From Methylotenera_A sp031422335 (GTDB lineage Bacteria; Pseudomonadota; Gammaproteobacteria; Burkholderiales; Methylophilaceae), in contig JANOQW010000034.1 of assembly GCA_031422335.1 (NCBI GenBank), positions 133,272 to 197,271 on the forward strand: a stretch of 64,000 nt of DNA. The letters run 5' to 3'. Shown piece by piece: positions 43,308 through 52,067 of this stretch (position 1 is the first letter of the stretch; each line of letters starts with the position of its first letter). The position numbers and the translations under genes were made by a program. The notes under the pieces were generated by a model. The model did no database searches, was not told the origin of the DNA, and worked only from the letters and a program-made list of their open reading frames with translations.

Positions 43308-43874
43308 TTAATACGCCTTCAAAAAGTTATTGAGTAAATCATGACCATGCTCGGTCAGGATGGATTCTGGGTGAAACTGTACGCCTTCTACCGCCAAGGT
43401 TTTATGTTTTACACCCATAATTTCACCATCGTCAGTCCAAGCAGTAATCTCTAAACAATCGGGAATGCTTTCGCGCTCTATTACCAGCGAATGATAGCGC
43501 GTAGCCGTGTAGGGGTTGGGCAGGTTTTTAAACACACCAGTGTTATTGTGATGAATGAGCGAGGTTTTGCCGTGCATTAAAGTTTTGGCTTTAATAATTT
43601 TGCCGCCAAAAGCTTGGCCAATGCTTTGATGCCCCAAGCAGACGCCGAGCAGTGGGATTTTTCCTGCAAATTCGTTAATCAACGCCAAGCTAATACCTGC
43701 CTCGTTTGGCGTACATGGCCCAGGTGAGATGACAATTTTTTCTGGCTTCATGGCGTGAATATCAGCCAGCGTAATTTCATCATTACGATGCACATGCACG
43801 TCTTGCCCTAGCTCGCCCAAATACTGCACGAGGTTATAGGTAAAAGAGTCGTAATTATCTATCATTAGCAACAT
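43308..43874 (-). CDS. trpG: Anthranilate synthase component II (glutamine amidotransferase)
   Basis: TrpG supplies ammonia to TrpE. The 188-residue class I amidotransferase has ISPGPCTPNEAG, the nucleophile elbow LLGVCLGHQSIGQAFGG (catalytic Cys) and the His-Glu pair in GVQFHPESILTEHG. The protein may also serve folate synthesis as PabA, which is common when only one copy exists; not decidable here. It lies 1 bp from trpE and abuts trpD. Confidence 0.95.
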   Translation of the reverse strand: MLLMIDNYDSFTYNLVQYLGELGQDVHVHRNDEITLADIHAMKPEKIVISPGPCTPNEAGISLALINEFAGKIPLLGVCLGHQSIGQAFGGKIIKAKTLMHGKTSLIHHNNTGVFKNLPNPYTATRYHSLVIERESIPDCLEITAWTDDGEIMGVKHKTLAVEGVQFHPESILTEHGHDLLNNFLKAY

Positions 43875-43875
43875 T

Positions 43876-45390
43876 CTATTGTCCCTCTTTCAAACCAAGT
43901 CCTGCTTTGCTATCCAGACCAAGCTGCACAAGCTCTGCCGCGCGTAGTACCGCTTTGGCTTTGTTTTGTGTTTCTTCCCATTCAGATTGCGGAATAGAAT
44001 CGGCTACGATGCCCGCCCCAGCTTGCACATAGAGCATATTATTTTTAATCACGCCAGTTCTAATGGCAATCGCTACATCCATATCGCCATCAAAACCCAA
44101 ATAACCCACTGCACCTGCATAAATACCACGCTTGCTTGGCTCTAGCTCGTCAATAATTTCCATCGCGCGCACTTTTGGCGCGCCAGAAACAGTACCAGCA
44201 GGGAATGTTGCTTTCAGCACATCAATTGCATCTAGTCCATGTTGTAGCTTGCCTTCTACATTACTGACAATATGCATCACGTGGCTGTAACGCTCTATCA
44301 GCATATTATCAGTGACTTTTACTGTGCCAATTTGCGCCACACGACCCACGTCATTACGCCCTAAATCCATCAGTTGTACATGCTCAGCGCGCTCTTTTGG
44401 ATCGGCTAATAACTCATCGGCCAGCGCTAAATCTTGCTCGCGCGTTTTACCACGTGGGCGCGTGCCTGCAATCGGCCGCGAAGTAACGACGCCGTCATCT
44501 AAACGCACTAAAATCTCTGGCGATGCGCCCACTACATGGTGATCACCCATGTCGTAATAAAACATATAGGGTGAAGGGTTTAAGCTGCGCAATGCGCGAT
44601 ACAGCGATAAAGGCGGCGCACTAAATGGCTGGCTCATGCGCTGAGAAAGCACCACCTGCATGATGTCACCTTCTAAAATATAGCTTTGCGCTTGCTTAAC
44701 CGCGGCTTTGAAATTGTCTTCGCCAAATTCTGATTTGGCCTGGGTTTTAGGCGTTGGCGCAGATTGTGGAATCGCCACTGTTTTGCGCAACATTTGCCCC
44801 AGCTCATTTAAGCGTTGATGCGCATTTTGGTAGGCATTGGCCTCGCTTGGGTTGGCGTATACAATAAAATATAACTTGCCACTTAGGTTATCCACCACCG
44901 CAATTTCTTCAGAAACCATCAGCAGCACATCTGGTGTGTTGATATCATCTGGTTTGCTGGTATTGGCCAAACGCTTTTCAATATAGCGAATGGTTTCATA
45001 GCCAAAATAGCCTGCCAACCCACCAGTAAAGCGCGGCAGACTTGCATTGTTTGCGGGGGGGATTTTAAAACGCGCTTGGAATTGTTTTACGAAATCTAGT
45101 GCATTGGTATTTTGGTGAGTTTCGATTGTTACGTTATTTTCAATCACCTCTACTGTAAAACCATGCGCCACAATGCGCGTTTTAGCAGGCAAACCAATCA
45201 TGGAGTAACGCCCAAAACGCTCGCCACCTTGCACGCTTTCTAACAAATAAGAAAACGGTGCATTGGCAAGTTTTAGGTAAAGTGAAAGTGGTGTATCGAG
45301 ATCGGCAAACGTCTCTAGCACAAGCGGAATGCGGTTATAGCCCTGTTTAGCGAGTGCGCTAAATTCCGTGTGTGTTAATGGTGACAACAT
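43876..45390 (-). CDS. trpE: Anthranilate synthase component I
   Basis: TrpE makes anthranilate from chorismate. The 504-residue protein has the N-terminal feedback region with LLESVQGGERFGRYSMIG (tryptophan-binding LLES) and the catalytic domain IMQVVLSQRM, GASPEILVRL, RPIAGTRPRG, LMDLGRNDVGRVA, TFPAGTVSGAPKVRAMEII and QAGAGIVADS. Complete. GAGG lies close to the ATG. A Trp-rich leader ORF and a hairpin lie in the 130 bp upstream, after rpe. Confidence 0.96.
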   Translation of the reverse strand: MLSPLTHTEFSALAKQGYNRIPLVLETFADLDTPLSLYLKLANAPFSYLLESVQGGERFGRYSMIGLPAKTRIVAHGFTVEVIENNVTIETHQNTNALDFVKQFQARFKIPPANNASLPRFTGGLAGYFGYETIRYIEKRLANTSKPDDINTPDVLLMVSEEIAVVDNLSGKLYFIVYANPSEANAYQNAHQRLNELGQMLRKTVAIPQSAPTPKTQAKSEFGEDNFKAAVKQAQSYILEGDIMQVVLSQRMSQPFSAPPLSLYRALRSLNPSPYMFYYDMGDHHVVGASPEILVRLDDGVVTSRPIAGTRPRGKTREQDLALADELLADPKERAEHVQLMDLGRNDVGRVAQIGTVKVTDNMLIERYSHVMHIVSNVEGKLQHGLDAIDVLKATFPAGTVSGAPKVRAMEIIDELEPSKRGIYAGAVGYLGFDGDMDVAIAIRTGVIKNNMLYVQAGAGIVADSIPQSEWEETQNKAKAVLRAAELVQLGLDSKAGLGLKEGQ

Positions 45391-45420
45391 AAAAAATCCT
45401 CTAATAATTCAGTTTATATG

Positions 45421-45467
45421 GGCAAAACAAAATAGAGCGTTAAATGATTAACGCCAACTGTTTTGCC
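45421..45467 (-). promoter_or_regulatory. Probable trp attenuator hairpin
   Basis: On the minus strand the inner stem GCGTTAA-TCAT-TTAACGC is followed by TCTATTTTGTTTT, resembling an intrinsic terminator. Outer arms GGCAAAAC and GTTTTGCC can extend it. The left inner arm overlaps the last two codons and the stop of the Trp-rich leader peptide, 30-75 bp before trpE. Confidence 0.68.
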
Positions 45468-45504
45468 ATCGCCAACATAAACTATGCATATTAAGAATAT
45501 TCAT
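45448..45504 (-). CDS. trpL: Trp-rich leader peptide (trpL-type)
   Basis: An 18-codon frame reading MNILNMHSLCWRWQNSWR with three Trp codons at positions 11, 13 and 17 and a TAA at 45448-45450. It lies between rpe and trpE, 57 bp before the trpE ATG, and its end overlaps a terminator-like hairpin. This is the arrangement of ribosome-mediated attenuation. No clear Shine-Dalgarno precedes either ATG (codons 1 and 6), so translation may be coupled to rpe, whose stop is at 45521-45523. Confidence 0.7.
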   Translation of the reverse strand: MNILNMHSLCWRWQNSWR

Positions 45505-45520
45505 GTAATAAAACTAAAAG

Positions 45521-46228
45521 CTAAGCCGCTGCAAGTGATGCTCGCAGCTCACTTACAATCGTATTATAGCGATTTTTGTCACTATCTTTGCCTTGCGTAA
45601 ATATCGCGTTACCAGCAACAAATGTATCTGCGCCCGCTTTAGCAATCTCGGCAATATTTTGTGCATTTACGCCGCCATCCACTTCGAGGTAAATTTCACG
45701 ACCAGTGGCCTTGGTGTAAGCATCAATTTTGGCACGGGCCTGGCGCAATTTATTTAATGTTTCTGGAATGAATTTTTGCCCGCCAAAACCTGGGTTAACT
45801 GACATCAGCAATACCATATCCACTTTATCCATCACGTGATCTAAATAATGTAGCGGCGTATGCGGGTTAAATACTAAACCAGATTTACAACCTAAATCGC
45901 GCACCATGGCCAATGTGCGGTCGATATGCTCACTCGCTTCGGGGTGAAAAGTAATAATGTTGGCGCCCGCTTTGGCAAAATCAGGAATGATTCGATCCAC
46001 AGGTTTTACCATCAAATGTACGTCAATAACACCGCCCACGCGTTTGGCCGTTTCCTTAATCGCCTCGCACACCAATGGGCCAATGGTCAGGTTGGGCACA
46101 TAATGGTTGTCCATCACATCAAAGTGCACAAAATCGGTGCCAGATGAAATCACATCATCGATTTCTTGGCCAAGTTTGGCGAAATTGGCCGATAAAATAC
46201 TGGGGGCGATTCGATAAGTTTTGCTCAT
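45521..46228 (-). CDS. rpe: Ribulose-phosphate 3-epimerase
   Basis: Rpe interconverts ribulose-5-phosphate and xylulose-5-phosphate in the pentose phosphate and ribulose monophosphate cycles. The 235-residue TIM barrel has APSILSANFAKLGQEI, DFVHFDVMDNHYVPNLTIGP (metal His/Asp), HLMV, ITFHPEA, VLLMSVNPGFGGQKFIP, EVDGGVNAQNI and AGADTFVAGNAIF. It is upstream of the trp genes; phosphoglycolate phosphatase (gph), which often stands between rpe and trpE, is absent. Confidence 0.96.
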   Translation of the reverse strand: MSKTYRIAPSILSANFAKLGQEIDDVISSGTDFVHFDVMDNHYVPNLTIGPLVCEAIKETAKRVGGVIDVHLMVKPVDRIIPDFAKAGANIITFHPEASEHIDRTLAMVRDLGCKSGLVFNPHTPLHYLDHVMDKVDMVLLMSVNPGFGGQKFIPETLNKLRQARAKIDAYTKATGREIYLEVDGGVNAQNIAEIAKAGADTFVAGNAIFTQGKDSDKNRYNTIVSELRASLAAA

Positions 46229-46383
46229 TATGTTAATCCTTGCCTAAATTAAGTCAGCTAAAAGTAGTTTAATACGTTATTTTAGCGTACTTTTTTAATC
46301 TTTCCATGCACAACACAGACGTTTTTTAGTGCAACTAGCGTTTTTTATCTCAACAAGTTCAAAGAGTTGGTAAAATAGAACCC

Positions 46384-47628
46384 ATGCAGCTTTATACCAT
46401 TGGTATCAATCACACCACCGCACCCATTGCAATTCGCGAGAATGTCGCGTTTTCTGACGCCAATTTGCGCCACGCACTCAGCGATTTAACGACCAATAAT
46501 GCGCTAGAAGCGGCTATTTTATCTACCTGCAACCGCACCGAGATTTATGTGCAAAGCTCAACCCCAGAGCCGATTGTGGGCTGGTTGGCCAGTTATCATA
46601 AGCTAGATATAAACAAGGTACAACCTTACACCTACACGCTAAGCAACCAAGATGCGGTCAAACACGCGTTTCGTGTGGCCAGCGGGCTAGATAGCATGGT
46701 ATTGGGCGAGCCGCAAATTTTGGGGCAATTTAAGCAGTCGGTCAAAATCGCGCAAGATGCTGGTACGTTGGGCACGCTATTGCACAAGTTATTTCAGCGC
46801 ACGTTTGAAGTGGCCAAAGAAGTGCGCACTAATACCGATATTGGCGGCAGCAGCATTAGTATGGCGGCGGCGGCAGTTAAGCTGGCACAACGTATTTTTG
46901 GCGATATTAAAAATCAGAAAGTGTTATTTATTGGCGCAGGTGAGATGATAGAACTGTGCGCCGACCATTTTTCTGCGCAAAAGCCAAAAAGTATGACGGT
47001 AGCCAATCGTACGCTGGAGCGCGGCGAAACTTTAGCCGAAAAAATTGGTGGTGATGCCATTTTATTACAAGATTTAGCCACGCACTTTGCCGACTTTGAT
47101 ATTGTCATCACCAGCACCGCCAGCCAGTTGCCCATTGTAGGCTTGGGCATGGTGGAGCGCGCGGTCAAATCACGTCGCCACAGGCCCATTTTTATGGTCG
47201 ATTTAGCGGTACCGCGCGATATAGAACCAGAAGTAGCCAAGCTAGATGACGTGTTTTTATACACGGTGGACGACCTAGCGCAAGTAGTGAATGATGGCAT
47301 GGAAAACCGCCAAGAGGCCGCCATTAGTGCCGAAGTGATTGTGCAAGCGCGCGTAGAAACTTTTATGCAATGGTTAAAAAAACGTGATGTGGTGCCAACT
47401 ATTAAAGCCTTGCGTGACCAAGCTGAAGTCATGCGCCAAACCGAGTTAGACAAAGCGCTGCGGCTGATTCAAAAAGGTGAATCGCCCGATAAAGCGCTGG
47501 AAGCTTTAAGTAACGCGCTGACCAATAAATTCTTACATGCCCCTAGCCATGCGCTAAACCAAGCACATGGTGATGAACACGCTAAATTAGAAAATATCTT
47601 AAAACAGCTTTATCAAATTAAACCTTAA
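46384..47628 (+). CDS. hemA: Glutamyl-tRNA reductase
   Basis: HemA reduces glutamyl-tRNA to glutamate-1-semialdehyde, starting C5 haem synthesis. The 414-residue protein has GINHTTAPIAIRE, the catalytic Cys in ILSTCNRTEIY, GLDSMVLGEPQILGQFK, the NADPH Rossmann motif FIGAGEMIELCADH, and a C-terminal dimerisation helix. Complete. It heads the hemA-prfA-prmC cluster typical of proteobacteria; prfA is 12 bp downstream. Confidence 0.96.
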   Translation: MQLYTIGINHTTAPIAIRENVAFSDANLRHALSDLTTNNALEAAILSTCNRTEIYVQSSTPEPIVGWLASYHKLDINKVQPYTYTLSNQDAVKHAFRVASGLDSMVLGEPQILGQFKQSVKIAQDAGTLGTLLHKLFQRTFEVAKEVRTNTDIGGSSISMAAAAVKLAQRIFGDIKNQKVLFIGAGEMIELCADHFSAQKPKSMTVANRTLERGETLAEKIGGDAILLQDLATHFADFDIVITSTASQLPIVGLGMVERAVKSRRHRPIFMVDLAVPRDIEPEVAKLDDVFLYTVDDLAQVVNDGMENRQEAAISAEVIVQARVETFMQWLKKRDVVPTIKALRDQAEVMRQTELDKALRLIQKGESPDKALEALSNALTNKFLHAPSHALNQAHGDEHAKLENILKQLYQIKP

Positions 47629-47640
47629 AAGAAGCACCGA

Positions 47641-48723
47641 ATGAAACCCAGCATGCTAAAAAAACTCGCCACTTTGAGCGAGCGCCTAGAAGAACTGAAC
47701 CGCCTAATGAGTAGCGAAGGCATTACCAATAACATGGATAATTATCGAAAAATTACCCAAGAACATGCGGAAATTACGCCCATTGTTGAGCAATATCATG
47801 TGTTTGAGCAGGCCGAGAAAGATATTACAGAGGCGCTAAAGATGTTGAGCGACCCTGAAATGAAAGAATTTGCGCAAGAAGAAATTGAAAGTGGCAAAGC
47901 TAAGTTGGAAGCGGTAGAAGCCGCCTTGCAAGTACTGTTGCTGCCCAAAGACCCCAATGATGATAAAAATATCTTTTTGGAAATTCGCGCAGGTACTGGT
48001 GGCGATGAATCTGGCTTATTTTGTGGCGACCTTTTCCGCATGTACAGCCGCTATGCAGAGCGCCAAAAATGGAAAGTTGAAATCATGTCTGCCAACGAAA
48101 GTGAAGTGGGCGGTTACAAAGAAATTATCGCCAAAATTGAAGGTTACGGCGCGTATTCTAAAATGAAATTTGAATCTGGTGTGCATCGTGTACAACGCGT
48201 GCCAGATACCGAAACGCAAGGTCGCATTCACACTAGCGCATGCACAGTGGCGGTGTTGGCAGAGGCGGATGAAGTAAACGATGTGGTGATTAACCCCGCC
48301 GACATTCGTATTGATACTTACCGCGCCAGTGGCGCAGGTGGCCAGCACATTAACAAAACTGATTCTGCCGTGCGCATTACCCACGCGCCCACTGGCATCG
48401 TGGTGGAATGCCAAGAAGGCCGCAGCCAGCACGCCAACAAGGCGCAAGCCATGGCAGTGCTAGCGGCGCGCATTAAAAGCAAACAAGTGGATGCACAAAA
48501 TAGCGCTATTGCCAGCGAGCGTAAAAGTTTGATTGGCAGCGGTGACCGCAGCGAGCGGATTAGAACTTACAACTACCCGCAAGGCCGCATTACCGATCAC
48601 CGCATCAACCTCACCTTATATAAAATCGATGCGATTACCGAAGGCGATATGGATGAGCTGATTGGCGCACTGATGGCTGAACATCAGGCAGATTTGTTGG
48701 CGAGTTTGGGTGAGGATAATTAG
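47641..48723 (+). CDS. prfA: Peptide chain release factor 1
   Basis: RF1 terminates translation at UAA and UAG. The 360-residue protein has the catalytic GGQ in RASGAGGQHINKTDSAVR, the stop-codon reader PDTETQGRIHTSACTVAV with PxT as in RF1 (here in HRVQRVPDTE and HTSACTVAV), and EIRAGTGGDESGLF. Complete. The GGQ Gln is the substrate of PrmC, encoded two genes downstream. Confidence 0.96.
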   Translation: MKPSMLKKLATLSERLEELNRLMSSEGITNNMDNYRKITQEHAEITPIVEQYHVFEQAEKDITEALKMLSDPEMKEFAQEEIESGKAKLEAVEAALQVLLLPKDPNDDKNIFLEIRAGTGGDESGLFCGDLFRMYSRYAERQKWKVEIMSANESEVGGYKEIIAKIEGYGAYSKMKFESGVHRVQRVPDTETQGRIHTSACTVAVLAEADEVNDVVINPADIRIDTYRASGAGGQHINKTDSAVRITHAPTGIVVECQEGRSQHANKAQAMAVLAARIKSKQVDAQNSAIASERKSLIGSGDRSERIRTYNYPQGRITDHRINLTLYKIDAITEGDMDELIGALMAEHQADLLASLGEDN

Positions 48724-48733
48724 TCTTTAAATT

Positions 48734-49288
48734 ATGAAAGTAACGTGTACAAAGGCACAAGCCGCAACACGGCAACTTGACGAAGCAATTATCCTGCTAT
48801 TTGCTGATCATGATCCTCTGGCAATCCGCACTTTAGCTTCTGCAGCACATGGCATTTTTGCAGATATCGCAGACATAAATAGCCCCAATGGTTCTTGGCG
48901 GGAGAAAATTATCTTGGGTTCTGGTTTATCCAGAAAAGAAGCCGTTAGTATATTAAATTCTGCACAAAATTATTTGAAGCACGCAGACTTTGACGCTGAT
49001 AAAGAACTCTCATTCGACGAAGAAGAAAATGACCACGTAATTTTCGTTTCCACCTTAGAGTGTATTGAGTTTGGCTATCCATTGTCATTTCAAATGCAAG
49101 TTTTTCAGATTTGGTATCTCGCTAGCTACCCTGAAAAAATTGGAATAAATTCTGATCCAGTTCAAAAATCAATCGCAGCATTTCCTGCCAACTTCAATCA
49201 GCTAATTCGGGAGGAACGCCTAAAGCATGGTGCCAAGTTTACTGACACTATGAGTACCCGTTATCAAGAAGCCAATCGCTCAGTTTAG
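48734..49288 (+). CDS. Conserved hypothetical protein inserted between prfA and prmC
   Basis: A 184-residue soluble protein. The N-terminus KAQAATRQLDEAIILLFADHDPLAIRTLASAAHGIFADI matches a helical pattern seen in scattered small bacterial proteins of unknown function that begin with QLDEAI...DPxAxxTLAxAAH. The rest is helical, with an acidic middle (DEEENDHVIFVST). No catalytic motif is seen. It starts 10 bp after prfA and is followed 58 bp later by prmC, so it interrupts a normally adjacent pair. Likely a laterally gained insertion in the operon. Confidence 0.65.
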   Translation: MKVTCTKAQAATRQLDEAIILLFADHDPLAIRTLASAAHGIFADIADINSPNGSWREKIILGSGLSRKEAVSILNSAQNYLKHADFDADKELSFDEEENDHVIFVSTLECIEFGYPLSFQMQVFQIWYLASYPEKIGINSDPVQKSIAAFPANFNQLIREERLKHGAKFTDTMSTRYQEANRSV

Positions 49289-49346
49289 CAAGCATGGAGC
49301 GTAATAACGAAACGTATTCTGGTATATGAAATTACCCTTAATCTAA

Positions 49347-50189
49347 ATGCCTAATTCACAATCAATTAAAACCACATTGCTTTGTGCTTCGGATCAGCTA
49401 AACACTGAAGAAGCAAACTTTGAAGCACAACTTTTGTTGCAACATGCGCTTAATGTTAATCGCGCATGGCTAATTGCACACGAAAACGATGCTCTGGAAG
49501 CCAACATCCATGCGGCCTACAGAGCACTGGTAAATCGTCGTGTAAATGGCGAACCAATTGCCTATATTTTGGGTGTGCGTGAATTTTACGGATTAAACCT
49601 TAAAGTCACACCCGCTACGTTGATTCCGCGGGCAGATACCGAAACATTGGTAGATGCTGCCTTAGCTAAAATTCCGCTGCAAAAAAACTTAAATATTTGT
49701 GACCTTGGCACTGGCAGCGGTGCGATTGCTTTAGCCATTGCTAAACATGCGCCTTTTGCAAAAATAACGGCAGTCGATACCTCACAAGCTGCATTAAGCA
49801 TAGCCATCGAGAATTCGCAAAACTTAGAAATTACCAACGTAACATTTATTTTAAGCGATTGGTTTTCTGCATTAAATGACGAGAAATTTGATGTCATTGT
49901 CAGCAATCCACCGTATATTGAAGCTAACGACGTGCATTTAAACCAAGGCGACCTGCCCTGGGAGCCAATATCCGCACTGGTCGCAGGGCGCGATGGTTTA
50001 AGCGACATTAAACACATTATTCAAAACGCACCGCAACATCTTAACTCGCAAGGCTGGCTGATGCTGGAGCATGGTTACAACCAGGCCGAAAGCGTTGCTG
50101 CACTGCTTAAAAACGCGGGATTTGCTGAAGTTGAAACGATAAAAGATTTGGGCTACAACGACCGCGTAACATTCGGAAGGCTTTGCTAG
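49347..50189 (+). CDS. prmC: Release factor glutamine methyltransferase
   Basis: PrmC methylates the GGQ glutamine of RF1 and RF2 with S-adenosylmethionine. The 280-residue protein has an N-terminal helical domain and a Rossmann methyltransferase with NICDLGTGSGAIALAIAKH (SAM site), the catalytic NPPY in DVIVSNPPYIEAND, and LMLEHGYNQ. Two segments, DALEANIHAAYRA near residue 50 and LPWEPISALVAG near residue 205, coincide with copies of the 39-bp palindrome. The first lies in the variable domain and the second in a conserved loop. Confidence 0.94.
   Translation: MPNSQSIKTTLLCASDQLNTEEANFEAQLLLQHALNVNRAWLIAHENDALEANIHAAYRALVNRRVNGEPIAYILGVREFYGLNLKVTPATLIPRADTETLVDAALAKIPLQKNLNICDLGTGSGAIALAIAKHAPFAKITAVDTSQAALSIAIENSQNLEITNVTFILSDWFSALNDEKFDVIVSNPPYIEANDVHLNQGDLPWEPISALVAGRDGLSDIKHIIQNAPQHLNSQGWLMLEHGYNQAESVAALLKNAGFAEVETIKDLGYNDRVTFGRLC
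49489..49527 (+). repeat. 39-bp palindromic repeat, copy 9 (inside prmC)
   Basis: 32 of 39 bases equal copy 1, including AGCCAACATCCATGCGGCCT. Read in the plus strand it encodes part of LEANIHAAYRA. Confidence 0.82.
49953..49991 (+). repeat. 39-bp palindromic repeat, copy 10 (inside prmC, diverged)
   Basis: 28 of 39 bases equal copy 1, with AGCCAATATCC and GCAGGGC intact. It encodes LPWEPISALVAG, which includes conserved PrmC residues (EP and ALVAG), so chance similarity cannot be excluded. Confidence 0.55.
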
Positions 50190-50227
50190 CTAGCGGTGAA
50201 TTGCTTCGCCCAAGTTAAAACTTTAGG

Positions 50228-50277
50228 CTCGCAAAGACAAGCAGCGTCATTGCGAGGCCTTTAGGCCGCGGCAATCC
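50228..50277. repeat. GTCATTGCGAG repeat, copy 2
   Basis: CTCGCAAAGAC is followed by CGTCATTGCGAGGCC, TTTA, GGCCGCGGCAATCC. The inner arms GAGGCC / GGCCGC fold. It is related to the copy at 26175-26208 and lies between prmC and metX. Confidence 0.75.
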
Positions 50278-50308
50278 ATAATTTCGGCAGGCATAGTATA
50301 ATCATGCC

Positions 50309-51433
50309 ATGTCACAAAATAATTCTATAGGACTTGTTAAAGCGCAAACTGCGCATTTTGATACCCCACTTACTCTAAAAAGCGGTGTTGTGTTGCCGCA
50401 ATTTGATTTGGTGTACGAGACTTATGGCACGCTAAATTCTGATAAAACCAACGCAGTGCTAATTTGCCATGCGCTTTCGGGCAATCACCACGTGGCTGGA
50501 AAGTATGCCGAAAGTGACAAAAATGCAGGTTGGTGGGATAACTTAATTGGCCCAAAAAAACCGCTAGATACCAACAAATTTTTTGTGATTGGTGTAAACA
50601 ATCTAGCGGGTTGCCACGGCAGCAGCGGCCCTTCAAGCATTAAACCAAAAAGTAAGAAACCTTACGGCGCCAGCTTTCCGCTGGTGACGGTAGAAGATTG
50701 GGTGAATTCGCAAGCGCGTTTATTAGACTATTTAGGCATTAAAACGCTGGCCGCAGTTATCGGTGGTAGCTTGGGCGGAATGCAGGCATTGCAATGGACG
50801 TTGATGTTTCCAGACCGTGTAAAACATGCGCTAGTGATTGCCAGTGCGCCTAACTTAACCGCACAAAATATCGCCTTTAACGAGGTGGCACGTCAAGCGA
50901 TTATGACCGACCCTGAATTTTATGATGGCGACTATTATGCACACAATACGGTGCCGCATAGGGGCTTAAGAATTGCCAGAATGCTAGGCCATATTACCTA
51001 TTTAAGTGATGACGCCATGGGCGAAAAGTTTGGTCGTAAGCTAAAAGACACCATTAAATATAACTTTGATGTAGAGTTTGAAATGGAATCATACTTGCGC
51101 TACCAAGGCGATAAATTCGCAGGCGAATTCGATGCCAACACTTATTTGCGCATGACGCGCGCGCTAGATTATTACGACCCTGCGCTTGTATTTAATGGCG
51201 ATTTAAGCGCAGCTTTAAAACAAGCCAAAGCACAATTTTTAGTAGTTTCGTTCACTAGCGATTGGCGCTTTTCACCCACCCGCTCACGCGAAATTGTAAA
51301 AGCATTACTGGATAACGAACTAACAGTGAGCTACGCCGAAGTGACGGCCGCACATGGTCACGATGCATTTTTAATGCCAGATGCGCATTACCACGCGATT
51401 TTGCGTAGTTATTTACAAAAAATTGAAGTATGA
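50309..51433 (+). CDS. metX: Homoserine O-acyltransferase MetX
   Basis: MetX acylates homoserine in methionine synthesis. The 374-residue alpha/beta hydrolase has ALSGNHHVAG, DNLIGPKKPLDT, the nucleophile elbow VIGGSLGGMQALQW (Ser), and the Asp and His of the triad in SFTSDWRFSP and AAHGHDAFLM. Whether it uses acetyl- or succinyl-CoA cannot be decided with confidence; metW-linked MetX proteins in proteobacteria often use succinyl-CoA. It overlaps metW by four bases. Confidence 0.94.
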   Translation: MSQNNSIGLVKAQTAHFDTPLTLKSGVVLPQFDLVYETYGTLNSDKTNAVLICHALSGNHHVAGKYAESDKNAGWWDNLIGPKKPLDTNKFFVIGVNNLAGCHGSSGPSSIKPKSKKPYGASFPLVTVEDWVNSQARLLDYLGIKTLAAVIGGSLGGMQALQWTLMFPDRVKHALVIASAPNLTAQNIAFNEVARQAIMTDPEFYDGDYYAHNTVPHRGLRIARMLGHITYLSDDAMGEKFGRKLKDTIKYNFDVEFEMESYLRYQGDKFAGEFDANTYLRMTRALDYYDPALVFNGDLSAALKQAKAQFLVVSFTSDWRFSPTRSREIVKALLDNELTVSYAEVTAAHGHDAFLMPDAHYHAILRSYLQKIEV

Positions 51434-52056
51434 CCATGAATAATAATGTAATAATTACAAATTATAATCATAAGTTTAGGCAAGATTTCGCCATTATTGC
51501 AGGCTGGATAGGCTTTAGTAGCAAAGTACTCGATTTAGGTTGTGGCGATGGCGAACTGTTGACGTATTTGCGCAACTCGCTCGAGATAAAAGGTTATGGC
51601 GTAGAGAAGGATGATGTCAATTGGCTTACCTGCATGCAAAACGGCACCAACGTCATCCAAATGGACTTAGAAGACGGTTTATCGGGCTTTGAGGATCAAT
51701 CGTTCGATACGGTCATCCTATCGCAAACCCTACAAGCCATGCATAATACCGAAGAAATTGTACAAGAAATGTTGCGTGTGGGGCGTGAGGTTATCGTCAC
51801 TTTCCCTAATTTTGGCTATTGGCGCAACCGCATACAAATTGCCAGTGGCGGCCATATGCCAGTATCAAAAGACCTACCTTACCAGTGGTATGACACACCC
51901 AACGTGCATTTATGCACCATTAACGATTTTGATAAATTTTGTAAAAATTACAAAATTGATGTGATTGAACGCAAGGTAATTACTGAAGGAAATGAAGTAA
52001 GTTTTATGCCAAACTTATTAGGCAATTTAGCCATGTATCGGTTGAAGGCTGGCTAG
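51430..52056 (+). CDS. metW: Methionine biosynthesis protein MetW
   Basis: A 208-residue SAM-methyltransferase-like protein that assists MetX. The motif VLDLGCGDGELLTYL and the later VILSQTLQAMHN and VTFPNFGYWRNRIQI are typical of MetW. Its ATGA overlap with metX shows coupling. Biochemically it is thought to activate MetX rather than methylate. Complete. Confidence 0.94.
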   Translation: MTMNNNVIITNYNHKFRQDFAIIAGWIGFSSKVLDLGCGDGELLTYLRNSLEIKGYGVEKDDVNWLTCMQNGTNVIQMDLEDGLSGFEDQSFDTVILSQTLQAMHNTEEIVQEMLRVGREVIVTFPNFGYWRNRIQIASGGHMPVSKDLPYQWYDTPNVHLCTINDFDKFCKNYKIDVIERKVITEGNEVSFMPNLLGNLAMYRLKAG

Positions 52057-52067
52057 TTAAATTCTAG

